DNA of 64,000 bases from Agreia pratensis (GCF_900177685.1 NZ_FXAY01000002.1:248001-312000), one strand, 5' to 3'. Positions 47,491-57,170 are shown, counted from the stretch's first letter. Translations and numbers: made by a program. Notes: generated by a model not told the origin, from the sequence alone.

Positions 47491-48426
47491 ATGACGACGG
47501 TGTCACAGGATCCGCCCAAGGCGGTCGCGGGACGGCTGGGCCGAGGGTCAGCCTCGCACAAGGCGAAGCTGGATTGGACAGGCTGGAAGTTCATCGGCCC
47601 GTTCATGCTCATCTTCGCGTTCGTGCTGATCGCACCCGTCGTCTACTCGATCTACCTGAGCTTCTTCAAGGATCAGCTTGTCGGCGGCAATTCCTTCGTG
47701 GGGTTCGCCAACTACATCCAGGTGCTCGGCGACTCCAAGTTCTGGGAGTCACTCGGTCGGGTGTCGATCTTCCTCGTCGTGCAGGTGCCGATCATGCTGC
47801 TGCTCGCGCTGTTCGCGGCCCTCGCGATCGACAGCGCGCGTCTGCACTTCCCGGCATTCTTCCGCATCGGAATCTTTTTGCCCTACGCCGTGCCTGCCGT
47901 CGTCGCGACGCTGATGTGGGGATTCATGTACGGTGTGCGCTTCGGCCTCGTCGCCAACATCAACGACTTCTTCGGTATCTCGCTGCCCGACCCGCTCTCG
48001 AACGAGTGGGTTCTGGCCTCGATCGGAAACATCGTCACGTGGGAGTTCGTCGGCTACAACATGCTGCTCTTCTATGCGGCTCTCCGGGTCATTCCCACCG
48101 ACCTCTATGAGGCGGCAGAGCTCGACGGCGCCAACCATCTCCGCATCATCCGCAACATCAAGCTGCCGGCGCTCCGGCCCGCCATCGTGATCGGAACGAT
48201 CTTCTCGATCATCGGCAGCTTCCAGCTCTTCAACGAGCCGAACATCTTGAAGCCCCTGGCGAAGAACACCATCGTCACGTCGTTCACGCCGAACATGTAT
48301 GCCTACAACCTGTCGTTCTCTGGCCAGCAGTACAACTACGCGGCCACGATAGCGATCGTCATGGGTGTCGCCACCGCCGTGATCGCTCTCGTCGTTCAAA
48401 ATCGCGGCTCGCGAAAGGAGGTCTGA
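47491..48426 (+). CDS. Sugar ABC transporter permease, MalF type
   Basis: A 311-residue permease; membrane helices begin near residue 33 (WKFIGPFMLIFAFVLIAPVVYSIYLSFFK) and the EAA loop is YEAAELDGANHLRIIRNIKLPALRPAIV. First gene of the operon, so here the permeases precede the binding protein, unlike the xyloside operon. ATG 47491 has only a weak purine-rich stretch upstream. Ends one base before the next gene. Confidence 0.93.
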   Translation: MTTVSQDPPKAVAGRLGRGSASHKAKLDWTGWKFIGPFMLIFAFVLIAPVVYSIYLSFFKDQLVGGNSFVGFANYIQVLGDSKFWESLGRVSIFLVVQVPIMLLLALFAALAIDSARLHFPAFFRIGIFLPYAVPAVVATLMWGFMYGVRFGLVANINDFFGISLPDPLSNEWVLASIGNIVTWEFVGYNMLLFYAALRVIPTDLYEAAELDGANHLRIIRNIKLPALRPAIVIGTIFSIIGSFQLFNEPNILKPLAKNTIVTSFTPNMYAYNLSFSGQQYNYAATIAIVMGVATAVIALVVQNRGSRKEV

Positions 48427-48427
48427 G

Positions 48428-49375
48428 ATGACCCAGGCCACAATCTCCGTTCCTGCTGCTGATGCTCGATCGAGCAAGCGAGCATCGTCGCGCGCCACGA
48501 GGTACACGCGTTCCCTCAAGGGTCGTGGGGTGCACCAGCGCCGCTCAGTGCTGCTCACCATCGTCATGGCCGTCATGGTGGTGTACGCACTCTTCCCCCT
48601 GTTCTGGCTCTTCGTCAGCTCGACCAAGACCCAGTCCGAGCTGCTCAGCTCTTTCGGTCTCTGGTTCAGCGGTGACTTCTCGCTCTTCGACAACATCTCG
48701 CAGACCCTGACCTACGGCAACGGTGAGTTCGTTCGCTGGTTCGGCAACACGCTGCTGTACGTCGTGGTGGGCGCTGGCGGAGCCACTCTGCTCGCCGCTC
48801 TCGGCGGCTATGGCCTCGCCAAGTTCAACTTTCCCGGCAAGAAGCTGGTCTTCGCCGTGGTGCTGGGCGCCGTCGCGATTCCGGGAACGGCCCTGGCGGT
48901 TCCGACCTTCCTGATGTTCAGCCAGCTGGGCCTGACCAACACGCCGTGGTCGATCATCCTGCCCTCGCTGATCAGCCCGTTCGGCCTCTATCTGATCTGG
49001 ACCTACGCCCTCGATGCGGTACCGACCGAGGTGCTCGAGGCTGCCCGGATGGACGGCGCCGGAGAGATGCGCACCTTCTTCACGATCTCTCTGCGCCTGC
49101 TGACCCCGGGCATCGTCACGGTTCTGCTGTTCACGGTCGTGGCGACGTGGAACAACTACTTCCTTCCCCTGATCATGCTGTCGGAGCCCACCTGGTACCC
49201 GCTCACCGTCGGACTCAACCAGTGGAATCAGCAGTCGCAGACGGTGGGCGGCGACGCCATCTACAACCTGGTCGTCACCGGCTCGCTGCTCACGATCGTT
49301 CCCATCATCGTGGCGTTCCTGTTCCTGCAGAAGTACTGGCAGTCAGGCCTCTCGGCCGGAAGCGTCAAGGCGTGA
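48428..49375 (+). CDS. Sugar ABC transporter permease, MalG type
   Basis: A 315-residue permease with six helices, starting near residue 40 (SVLLTIVMAVMVVYALFPLFWLF). The EAA loop is VLEAARMDGAGEMRTFFTISLRLLTPGIV, and the C-terminus ends FLFLQKYWQSGLSAGSVKA, as usual for MalG-type subunits. AAAGGAGGT at 48414-48422 gives strong initiation at ATG 48428. No ATPase gene is in the operon. Confidence 0.94.
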   Translation: MTQATISVPAADARSSKRASSRATRYTRSLKGRGVHQRRSVLLTIVMAVMVVYALFPLFWLFVSSTKTQSELLSSFGLWFSGDFSLFDNISQTLTYGNGEFVRWFGNTLLYVVVGAGGATLLAALGGYGLAKFNFPGKKLVFAVVLGAVAIPGTALAVPTFLMFSQLGLTNTPWSIILPSLISPFGLYLIWTYALDAVPTEVLEAARMDGAGEMRTFFTISLRLLTPGIVTVLLFTVVATWNNYFLPLIMLSEPTWYPLTVGLNQWNQQSQTVGGDAIYNLVVTGSLLTIVPIIVAFLFLQKYWQSGLSAGSVKA

Positions 49376-49438
49376 TCCACCCATCTACCCATTCCCAGCA
49401 TCACCTGTTCAACACCACAAGGAAGTGAAAGGCACATC

Positions 49439-50791
49439 ATGAAGATTCGCAGCACACGACGACTCCGGAGGGGCGCCGCAGCCCTCACCGGCGTTCTCGC
49501 CCTGGGCCTCGCGCTCTCGGCCTGCTCCTCAGCGGGCGGAAGCGCCGAGACCGGCAACGCCGACGACATCGCCAAGGCCCTCGACACCGAGACCACCATC
49601 ACGGTGTGGGCGTGGGCCCCGGCCGTCGAGCAGATCGCCAAGGATTTCGAGAAAGAACACCCGAAGATCACGGTCAACGTCGTGAACGCCGGAACCGGCA
49701 ACGACCAGTACGTGAAACTGCAGAACGCGATCAAGGCCGGATCGGGCGCGCCCGACGTCGCCCAGATCGAGTACTACGCGCTGCCCCAGTTCGCGCTCAG
49801 TGACTCGCTCGTCGATCTGAAGGGCTTCGGCTTCGACTCCTTCGCCGACAAGTACACCGACAGCACCTGGAACTCGGTGAGCCTGAACAACGGCATCTAC
49901 GCCCTTCCGCAGGACTCCGGCCCCATGGCGTTGTTCTATAACAAGGCCGTCTTCGACCAGTACGGCATCGCGGTTCCGACGACGTGGGACGAGTACGTGG
50001 CGGCGGCCAAGCAGCTGCACGCCGCAGACCCCACGAAGTACATCACCAACGACACCGGTGACGCCGGTTTCACCACCAGCATGATCTGGCAGGCTGGCGG
50101 CCAGCCCTACAAGACCGAGAAGTCCACCGACGTCTCGATCAACCTGCAGGACGCCGGCTCGAAGAAGTTCGCCGACACGTGGAGCCAGCTGGTCGAGGGC
50201 GGACTCGTCTCGCCCATCACCTCGTGGAGCGACGAGTGGTACAAGGGCCTCGGCGATGGCAGCATCGCCACCCTCACCATCGGCGCATGGATGCCCGGAA
50301 ACCTCGAGTCGGGCGTCGCACAGGCCTCCGGTGACTGGCGCGTAGCCCCCATGCCCACCTGGGAGAAGGGTCAGGCTGCCAGCGCCGAGAACGGCGGAGG
50401 CGGCGACGCGATCCTCAAGCAGAGCAAGAACAAGCTCGCCGCAGCCGGATTCCTGCAGTACATGAACGAGGGCGACGGCACCCAGACGTCGATCGCCAAG
50501 GGCGGATTCCCCTCGACGGTCGCCGACCTCAACAACGACTCGTTCCTGAACTACGAGAGCCCCTACTTCGGTGGACAGAAGATCAACCAGGTTCTGGTCC
50601 AGTCGTCGAAGGACGTCGTGAAGGGATGGCAGTACCTGCCCTTCCAGGTCTACTCGAACAGCATCTTCAATGACACCGTCGGCAAGGCCTACGCGAACAA
50701 GTCCGACCTGAACGCCGGACTCGAAGCGTGGCAGAAGGCCACGGCCGACTACGGCAACGAACAGGGCTTCACCGTCAAAACCGGCAACTAG
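49439..50791 (+). CDS. Sugar ABC transporter substrate-binding lipoprotein
   Basis: A 450-residue family 1 binding protein. Arg-rich signal peptide and lipobox LSAC with Cys29. Mature start TTITVWAWAPAVEQIAKDFEKEHPKITVNVV; later VPTTWDEYVAAAKQL and GPMALFYNKAVFDQYGI. AAAGG six bases upstream of ATG 49439. Third gene of the operon; a 13-bp GC stem follows its stop before the arabinofuranosidase gene. Confidence 0.94.
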   Translation: MKIRSTRRLRRGAAALTGVLALGLALSACSSAGGSAETGNADDIAKALDTETTITVWAWAPAVEQIAKDFEKEHPKITVNVVNAGTGNDQYVKLQNAIKAGSGAPDVAQIEYYALPQFALSDSLVDLKGFGFDSFADKYTDSTWNSVSLNNGIYALPQDSGPMALFYNKAVFDQYGIAVPTTWDEYVAAAKQLHAADPTKYITNDTGDAGFTTSMIWQAGGQPYKTEKSTDVSINLQDAGSKKFADTWSQLVEGGLVSPITSWSDEWYKGLGDGSIATLTIGAWMPGNLESGVAQASGDWRVAPMPTWEKGQAASAENGGGGDAILKQSKNKLAAAGFLQYMNEGDGTQTSIAKGGFPSTVADLNNDSFLNYESPYFGGQKINQVLVQSSKDVVKGWQYLPFQVYSNSIFNDTVGKAYANKSDLNAGLEAWQKATADYGNEQGFTVKTGN

Positions 50792-50803
50792 CTCCATGTC
50801 CTG

Positions 50804-50833
50804 CGGCCCCCGTCAGTGCGCTGGCGGGGGCCG
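50804..50833 (+). terminator. Intra-operon GC hairpin between binding protein and GH51 genes
   Basis: CGGCCCCCGTCAG (50804-50816) and CTGGCGGGGGCCG (50821-50833) pair over 13 bases with one G-T pair around a 4-base loop, 12 bases after the stop. TCTTC follows. Looks like an intrinsic terminator or an mRNA-stabilising 3' hairpin inside the operon. Confidence 0.8.
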
Positions 50834-50863
50834 TCTTCACGCACACCCGAAAGAGACTCCTCC

Positions 50864-52426
50864 GTGGCCCACGCCCGCGTCACCGTTACCCCTTCCGACA
50901 TCATCGCCCCGGTGTCGCCCCGCCTGTTCGGCTCCTTCGTCGAGCACATGGGCCGCGCCGTGTACACGGGCATCTATGAGCCGGGCCACCCCACAGCGAA
51001 CGAGCAGGGGTTCCGTTCAGACGTGCTCGACCTGGTGAAAGAACTCGGTGCCACCGTCATCCGCTACCCCGGCGGCAACTTCGTGTCGGGGTTTCGCTGG
51101 GAAGACAGCGTCGGCCCCGTCTCCGAACGACCCACACGCCTCGAGGTGGCGTGGCACAGTGTCGAGAGCAACGAGGTGGGGCTGCACGAGTTCGCCGACT
51201 GGGCCGAAAAGGCCGGCGTCGAAGTAATGAACGCGGTCAACCTCGGCACCCGCGGCATCGAAGACGCCGCCGCGCTTCTCGAATACAGCAATCACCCCGC
51301 GGGCACAGCGCTGGCCGAACAGCGGCGGGGCAACGGACGCGACGAGCCTTTCGGCATCACGCTCTGGTGCCTCGGCAACGAGATGGACGGTCCGTGGCAG
51401 ATCGGCCACAAGACAGCGGATGAATATGGCCGGCTCGCCGCCGAGACCGGCCGGGTCATGAAATGGATCGACCCGTCGATCGAGCTCGTCGCCGCCGGAA
51501 GCTCCAACGCCGACATGCCCACCTTCGGCACGTGGGAGAAGACCGTGCTCGAGCACGGCATCGACGTGTTCGACCACATCTCGCTGCACGCCTATTACGA
51601 GGAGAACGGCGATCTCGAGAGCTTTCTCGCCTCCGGCGTTGGGCTCGACCGCTACATCCGCACGGTTGCCGACATCATCCGCGAGACCCTCGAGGCACAC
51701 GGCTCCGAGCGCACGGTCGGCATCAGTGTCGACGAGTGGAACGTCTGGAACCAGACCCGGTTCAACGAGGTCGACAAGCCGCCGCTGTTCGCCGGGGAAT
51801 GGAATCAGCACCCGCGCATCATCGAAGACGAGTACACCGTGACCGACGCGGTCGTCGTCGGAAGCCTGCTCATGTCGCTGCTGCGCAACTCCGACGTGGT
51901 GAGCATGGCCAACCTCGCCCAGCTCGTGAACGTGATCGCGCCGATCCGGTCGGAGCCGAACGGACCCGCCTGGCGGCAGACCACCTTCCACCCGTTCGCT
52001 CTGACCGCACGCTTCGCCGCGGGCGACGTGGTGAGCGCGCGGGTGTACTCGGATCGACAGCACACATCGAGCTACGGCGATGTCTCACTGCTCGACGCGG
52101 TCGCCATGACCGATGGCGATGAGCTGACCCTGCTCCTGGTCAACCGGTCGACGACCGAGCCGCTCGAGGTGGCGATCGACATCGAGGGCGCACCCATCGC
52201 ATCCGTTCTGTACGAGCGCACGCTCGGCGTGCCGGCGAACGGCGATCGGCACACGAGCAACACACAGGCCGACCCGGATGCCGTGCTTCCGCTCGACCTC
52301 GGCATCGTCACGGTCGACGACGGCGGGGCGCAGGCGGTTCTGCCGCCGTTGTCGTGGTCGATCGTGCGGCTCGCAACTCTCCGACCTTCGCTGACCGCCT
52401 CGACCTGGGGGAACGACAATGCCTGA
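50864..52426 (+). CDS. abfA: Alpha-L-arabinofuranosidase (GH51)
   Basis: A 520-residue cytoplasmic enzyme that removes arabinofuranose from short oligosaccharides. Acid/base Glu173 is in WCLGNEMDGPWQ and nucleophile Glu291 in VDEWNVWN; RYPGGNFVSGFRWEDSVGP near residue 66 and HAYYEENGD are further GH51 blocks. No signal peptide. GTG 50864 follows GAGAC and gives the expected N-terminus VAHARVTVTPSDIIAPVSPRLFGSFVEHMGR. Fourth gene of the operon, eight bases overlapping with the GH35 gene. Confidence 0.95.
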   Translation: MAHARVTVTPSDIIAPVSPRLFGSFVEHMGRAVYTGIYEPGHPTANEQGFRSDVLDLVKELGATVIRYPGGNFVSGFRWEDSVGPVSERPTRLEVAWHSVESNEVGLHEFADWAEKAGVEVMNAVNLGTRGIEDAAALLEYSNHPAGTALAEQRRGNGRDEPFGITLWCLGNEMDGPWQIGHKTADEYGRLAAETGRVMKWIDPSIELVAAGSSNADMPTFGTWEKTVLEHGIDVFDHISLHAYYEENGDLESFLASGVGLDRYIRTVADIIRETLEAHGSERTVGISVDEWNVWNQTRFNEVDKPPLFAGEWNQHPRIIEDEYTVTDAVVVGSLLMSLLRNSDVVSMANLAQLVNVIAPIRSEPNGPAWRQTTFHPFALTARFAAGDVVSARVYSDRQHTSSYGDVSLLDAVAMTDGDELTLLLVNRSTTEPLEVAIDIEGAPIASVLYERTLGVPANGDRHTSNTQADPDAVLPLDLGIVTVDDGGAQAVLPPLSWSIVRLATLRPSLTASTWGNDNA

Positions 52427-54203
52427 ATTCCGCATCGGCGATAACGACTTTCTTCTCGACGGCCAGCCCTTCCGCATTCTGTCGGGCGCGCTGCACTACT
52501 TCCGCGTGCACCCCGATTACTGGGCCGATCGCATCCACAAGGCCAGGCTCATGGGCCTCAACACGATCGAGACCTACGTGGCGTGGAACGAGCACTCGCC
52601 GAAGCGGGGCACGTTCGACACGAGCGGCGGGCTCGACCTGGGCCGCTTTCTCGACCTCGTCGCCGCGGAGGGCATGTACGCGATCGTGCGCCCCGGCCCT
52701 TTCATCTGCGCCGAGTGGGATAACGGCGGGTTCCCCGGCTGGCTGTTCAGCGACCCAGCCGTGGGTGTGCGTCGCGATGAGCCGCTGTACATGGCGGCAG
52801 TCGCCGAGTATTTCGAAGAACTACTGCCGATCGTCGCATCGCGTCAGATCGATCGCGGCGGGCCCGTCATTCTCATGCAGATCGAGAATGAGTATGGGGC
52901 GTACGGCGATGACAAGAGCTACCTGCGCAAGCTGGTCGAATTGACCCGTGCCGGCGGCATCACTGTGCCGTTCACCACCATCGACCAGCCCACCGACCAG
53001 ATGCTCGCCGACGGCAGCCTTCCCGAGCTGCACAAGACAGGATCGTTCGGCTCTCGCGCTGCCGAGCGGCTCGCCACTCTGCGCTCGCACCAGAAGACCG
53101 GTCCGCTGATGTGCGCCGAGTTCTGGGACGGCTGGTTCGATCACTGGGGTGCGCACCACCATGTGACCGACGCACAGGATTCGGCGCGTGAGCTCGACGC
53201 ACTGCTCGCTGCCGGGGCATCGGTGAACATCTACATGTTCCACGGCGGCACCAACTTCGGCTTCACGAACGGCGCGAACGACAAGGGCGTCTTCCAGCCC
53301 ACGGTCACGTCGTACGACTACGACGCCCCGCTCACAGAGTCGGGGGAGCCGGGCGAGAAGTTCTGGGCGTTCCGAGAGGTGATCTCGCGCTACGCGCCTG
53401 TCCCCGACGAGGTTCCCGAGGCATCTGCAGCCGGTGCCGAACTCGAGGTCGTGCTCGACGAGCGGGTGTCGCTGTGGGATGCCGCCGGCCGGCTCGGCGA
53501 GACGGTGGCGGTCGATGCGTTGCCCACCATGGACGAGCGTGGACAGTTCAGAGGCTTCGCGCTCTACACGACCGAGATCGACGCGGTCGCCGATGCCAGC
53601 GGGCACGTCGACCGAGTGCTCACTGTCGGCGAGGTGCGCGACAGGGCGCAGGTGTTCGTCGATCGAGCCCCCGTCGGTGTGCTGCAACGAGACCACCACG
53701 ATGTCAGCCTCAGTCTGCCGGCCTCATCCGACGCCGCGTCGCTGGCGATCCTCGTCGAAGATCAGGGTCGTGTGAACTACGGTCACCGTATCGGCGAGCA
53801 CAAGGGCCTCATCGGCGGAGTATCGATCAGTGGTGAGGAGATCGCCGGCTGGAGCGCGCTCGAGCTCGACTTCGATGCCGTCGTGTCAGGGGCCACCGGT
53901 CTCTATGAACCTCTCGAGGTCGGTCAGGCGGTGACCGGGCCCTCCTTCGTGCGTGGCAGCTTCACCGCGCCGGCCGGTCGAGATCTCTTCTTGAGCACCG
54001 ACGGCTGGGGCAAGGGTCAGGCATTCGTGAACGGTTTCAACCTGGGTCGCTACTGGAGCCGGGGCCCGGCGACAACTCTCTACGTTCCTGGCGCCCTCGT
54101 GCGCGAGGGTCGCAACGAGTTGGTGCTGTTCGAGCTGCACGGTGCCGCGAGAAACATCGCGCTGTTCGTCGCCGGCTCGAGCCTGGGTCACACCGACTAC
54201 TGA
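52419..54203 (+). CDS. Beta-galactosidase (GH35)
   Basis: A 594-residue family 35 enzyme. Acid/base Glu158 in QIENEYGAYG, nucleophile Glu234 in CAEFWDGWFDHWG; also LSGALHYFRVHPDYW, NTIETYVAWNEHSP and RPGPFICAEWDNGGFPGWLF. The C-terminal 200 residues are the two jelly-roll modules of the family. No signal peptide. ATG 52419 lies inside the GH51 gene's last codons, so translation is coupled. Together with GH51 it would degrade imported arabinogalactan-type oligosaccharides to arabinose and galactose. Confidence 0.95.
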   Translation: MPEFRIGDNDFLLDGQPFRILSGALHYFRVHPDYWADRIHKARLMGLNTIETYVAWNEHSPKRGTFDTSGGLDLGRFLDLVAAEGMYAIVRPGPFICAEWDNGGFPGWLFSDPAVGVRRDEPLYMAAVAEYFEELLPIVASRQIDRGGPVILMQIENEYGAYGDDKSYLRKLVELTRAGGITVPFTTIDQPTDQMLADGSLPELHKTGSFGSRAAERLATLRSHQKTGPLMCAEFWDGWFDHWGAHHHVTDAQDSARELDALLAAGASVNIYMFHGGTNFGFTNGANDKGVFQPTVTSYDYDAPLTESGEPGEKFWAFREVISRYAPVPDEVPEASAAGAELEVVLDERVSLWDAAGRLGETVAVDALPTMDERGQFRGFALYTTEIDAVADASGHVDRVLTVGEVRDRAQVFVDRAPVGVLQRDHHDVSLSLPASSDAASLAILVEDQGRVNYGHRIGEHKGLIGGVSISGEEIAGWSALELDFDAVVSGATGLYEPLEVGQAVTGPSFVRGSFTAPAGRDLFLSTDGWGKGQAFVNGFNLGRYWSRGPATTLYVPGALVREGRNELVLFELHGAARNIALFVAGSSLGHTDY

Positions 54204-54230
54204 CGCGCCGACGGGCCTCAAACGAAGCGG

Positions 54231-54617
54231 CTACTCCGGGCGTTTCGCCGGGTCTGTCGCCAGGTCGTGGCTGGCTCGGTCGACTACGTCGGCCAGCTCG
54301 TCGGTGAGCAGCAGCTCGCGGCGCAGGTGGCGGGTGCGGTACGCGGCGCGACCGACCATGTGCGCGGCGACCGGTGCCGTCAGCATCTGAAAGAGCATCA
54401 CCAGGAACAGTGTCGAGATCGTGCCCCAGTTGCGCTGCTCCAGAGCGATGGCGAGCAGGATGAACGCCAGGCCCGCGATCTGCGGCTTGGTTGCCGCGTG
54501 CATGCGAGAGAGCGCATCGGGAAAACGCAGGAGCCCGATGCCGGCGGCGAGGCTGAGCAGGGCGCCGATGAGCAGGCACGCCGACGAGGCGACATCGAAC
54601 CAGCTATCAGCGGTCAT
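54231..54617 (-). CDS. mnhG: Na+/H+ antiporter subunit G
   Basis: A 128-residue membrane protein with three helices; ASSACLLIGALLSLAAGIGLLRFPDALSRMHAATKPQIAGLAFILLAIAL is the MnhG/PhaG signature. A charged C-terminal tail of about 30 residues follows. Last gene of the Mrp operon; starts in an ATGA overlap with the mnhF stop. Converges with the GH35 gene with 27 bases between the stops. Confidence 0.93.
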   Translation of the reverse strand: MTADSWFDVASSACLLIGALLSLAAGIGLLRFPDALSRMHAATKPQIAGLAFILLAIALEQRNWGTISTLFLVMLFQMLTAPVAAHMVGRAAYRTRHLRRELLLTDELADVVDRASHDLATDPAKRPE

Positions 54618-54949
54618 TTCTCGCCTCCCGCCAGCTCGTCGAGCGATGGATCGAGCGGCGAGGTTCCCTCTTCTGCCCTGCTCGCCTCAGCGTCTTTCTG
54701 CTTCGTCGCGAAGCGGGCAACGCTCACCGAGCCGACGAAGGCGAACATGGCGAGAACCAGGGCCACGGGCAGCGTTCGTGTGTGGTGGTTGTAGACCATC
54801 TCCGCTCCGAGCACGCAGATGAGCGTCGAGAGCAGCATGTCGGCGGCGACCATCCGATCGAGGATCGAGGGGCCGCGCCAGATTCGAACGACGGCGAAGA
54901 GGGCGGCCGCGGCGAACAATGCCCCGGCTATGTAGACGATGATGCTCAT
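54614..54949 (-). CDS. mnhF: Na+/H+ antiporter subunit F
   Basis: A 111-residue three-helix subunit: VYIAGALFAAAALFAVVRIWRGPSILDRMVAADMLLSTLICVLG, then FAFVGSVSVARF, all typical of MnhF/PhaF. The start is ATG 54949, overlapping the mnhE stop; a longer upstream frame is not needed. A hydrophilic C-terminal extension of about 25 acidic residues is present. Confidence 0.93.
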   Translation of the reverse strand: MSIIVYIAGALFAAAALFAVVRIWRGPSILDRMVAADMLLSTLICVLGAEMVYNHHTRTLPVALVLAMFAFVGSVSVARFATKQKDAEASRAEEGTSPLDPSLDELAGGEK

Positions 54950-55596
54950 TCGGGATAGCCTCCCTCGCTCGGGTACTGATCGACCGGAATGATCGGATGC
55001 TGCTCTTCCCACGCCCGCTGTCGACGACCGGTGACGACCGGCCCGAGAGACCGTTCGGCCCGTGAGAGGTTGACCCGGCGCACGTCGTCACGCGAGCCGA
55101 TCGCGCGAACGATGCGCTCTTCGACCGCGACCACATCGGCGCGAGCTTTCTCGACGTCAGCCTCGGTTTCGGTGCCGAGAACGTGCAGGTACAGGATGTC
55201 GTCCTGCCGGTCGGCCTCGACGACCAGCGAACCGGGCACGAGCGAGACGGCAAGCGCGGTCAACGTGAGGCTCAGATCGGACTTCGTGGACAGCTGCACG
55301 GCGACGATGGAGCTGGTGGGCACGCGGCGAGGGTCGATCGCCAGCCATGCCACCTGGAAGGAGGCGCGCACCAGGTCGAACACGAAGTGCCCGACGAAAA
55401 TGACGAGCCCCAGCGGATTGACCCGGTCGGGCAATTCGACGGGTGGCAGGTAGAACACGCGGGTCACCAGCAGGGCGAGCAGGATGCCGGTGACGACGCT
55501 GAGCACGGACACCTCGTCCCACAGAAGGGTCCAGAGCACGACGAGCCACACCAGCAGGGGAACCTGTCGCCAGATGGAGCCCTTCACGCCGCTCAC
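54946..55596 (-). CDS. mnhE: Na+/H+ antiporter subunit E
   Basis: A 216-residue subunit. VPLLVWLVVLWTLLWDEVSVLSVVTGILLALLV and the central FDLVRASFQVAWLAIDPRR plus SLTLTALAVSLVPGSLVVEADRQDDILYLHVLGT are MnhE hallmarks. The C-terminal tail is about 30 residues longer than usual. ATGA overlaps on both sides show coupled translation. Confidence 0.93.
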   Translation of the reverse strand: MSGVKGSIWRQVPLLVWLVVLWTLLWDEVSVLSVVTGILLALLVTRVFYLPPVELPDRVNPLGLVIFVGHFVFDLVRASFQVAWLAIDPRRVPTSSIVAVQLSTKSDLSLTLTALAVSLVPGSLVVEADRQDDILYLHVLGTETEADVEKARADVVAVEERIVRAIGSRDDVRRVNLSRAERSLGPVVTGRRQRAWEEQHPIIPVDQYPSEGGYPE

Positions 55597-57170
55597 GACA
55601 CTCCTCCCTCGGGAAACACGAGCGAGATGTAGTCGGCGGGGCTCTCGAGAGCCTCGGCCGCTCGGGTGGCCATGGAATAGAGGGGGCCGGCGAAGACGGT
55701 GAGGGCGATGCTCACCGTGACCATCGCCACCGTCGCACCGATCATGATGCGAGGCGAGGCCTTCGTGTCCTGCACGTCGGAGGTCTCTTCAGGAGCCTCT
55801 TCGATGCGGTCGAGTGCCGGCGACTCCTCTTCGTGGGCTTCGCGCTTCGGCCGCCAGAAGGCCAGGCTCCACGCGCGCATCAGGGCATAGAGCGTGAGCA
55901 GCGAGGTGAGCGCGCCCGCGCCGATCAGCACCCAGACGAGTGGCGAGGGCGCCTGGGCACCCGCCTCGAACAGGCCCAGCTTGCCGATGAAACCGGAGAA
56001 GGGCGGGATGCCGCCCAGGTTGAGAGCCGGAATGAAGAACAGCACGGCGATGACCGGCGAGGCCTTGAGTAGTCCACCGAGTCGGTTGAGAGCGGTTGTC
56101 CCGCCCTGTCGCTCGACGAGTCCCGTTGCGAGGAACAGCGTGGTCTGCACCGTGATGTGGTGGATCACGTAGTAGATGGTGGCGCCGAGACCGGCCACTG
56201 TTCCGATCGCGATTCCGAAGATCATGTAACCGATGTGGCTGACCAACGTGAATGACAGCATCCGCTTGATGTCTGATTGCGCGACGGCGCCCAGAATGCC
56301 GATCACCAGAGTCAGCAGCGCGACGACGAGCAGCACGGTCTGCAGGGTGTTGCCGGGGAACAAGACGGTCTCGGTGCGGATGATCGCGTAGACGCCGACC
56401 TTGGTGAGCAGACCCGCGAACACGGCCGTGACCGGTGCCGGTGCCGTGGGGTACGAGTCGGGCAGCCAGAACGACAGGGGAAAGACGGCCGCCTTGATGC
56501 CGAAGGCCACGAGCAGCATGATCTGAAGCACGAGCTGGATGTCTGCGGGCAGCTCGCCGAGACGCACCGACAGCTGGGCGATGTTCACGGTTCCGGTGGC
56601 GCCATAGATCATGGCGATCGAGGCGAGGAACAGCATCGACGAGACGAGGCTCACGATGATGTAGGTGATGCCTGCCTTGATTCGAGCCTGAGTTCCGCCG
56701 AGCGTGAGCAGCACGTAACTCGCCACGAGCAGGATCTCGAAGCTGACGTAGAGGTTGAACAGGTCACCGGCGACGAAGGCGTTGAACACTCCCGCGGCCA
56801 GAATCAGGTAGCTCGGGTGATAGATCGACACGGGCGTCTCGCGATCGCCGTCGGCCATACCCTGACCCACTGAGAACACGAGAACGCAGAGCAGCACGAT
56901 CGACGAGATCAGCAGCATCAAAGCCGAGAGCCTGTCGACCACCAGCACGATTCCGAACGGTGCCGACCAGCCTCCGACCTCGACGGCGTGGCCCCCGGTC
57001 TGATCGGTGAGGTAGACGAGCGCTGCGCTCGTGAGCACCACGAGCGACAGCACGGTGATCGAGAAGGTCACCTGCAGCTTCGGTCGACGGCCCGCCACGA
57101 GGGCGCCGGCGGCGCCGATGAGAGGAAGCAGGACGACGAGCGGAATGAGCGAATTCATCAGTGCGTTCAC
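55593..57170 (-). CDS. mnhD: Na+/H+ antiporter subunit D
   Basis: A 525-residue proton-translocating subunit of the NuoN/NuoL type with about 14 helices. FGIKAAVFPLSFWLPDSYPTAPAPVTAVFAGLLTKVGVYAIIR holds the conserved channel lysine and the key Glu equivalents. A cytoplasmic insertion rich in acidic residues (KREAHEEESPALDRIEEAPEE) lies near residue 460. Overlaps mnhC and mnhE by four bases each. Confidence 0.94.
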   Translation of the reverse strand: MNALMNSLIPLVVLLPLIGAAGALVAGRRPKLQVTFSITVLSLVVLTSAALVYLTDQTGGHAVEVGGWSAPFGIVLVVDRLSALMLLISSIVLLCVLVFSVGQGMADGDRETPVSIYHPSYLILAAGVFNAFVAGDLFNLYVSFEILLVASYVLLTLGGTQARIKAGITYIIVSLVSSMLFLASIAMIYGATGTVNIAQLSVRLGELPADIQLVLQIMLLVAFGIKAAVFPLSFWLPDSYPTAPAPVTAVFAGLLTKVGVYAIIRTETVLFPGNTLQTVLLVVALLTLVIGILGAVAQSDIKRMLSFTLVSHIGYMIFGIAIGTVAGLGATIYYVIHHITVQTTLFLATGLVERQGGTTALNRLGGLLKASPVIAVLFFIPALNLGGIPPFSGFIGKLGLFEAGAQAPSPLVWVLIGAGALTSLLTLYALMRAWSLAFWRPKREAHEEESPALDRIEEAPEETSDVQDTKASPRIMIGATVAMVTVSIALTVFAGPLYSMATRAAEALESPADYISLVFPEGGVS

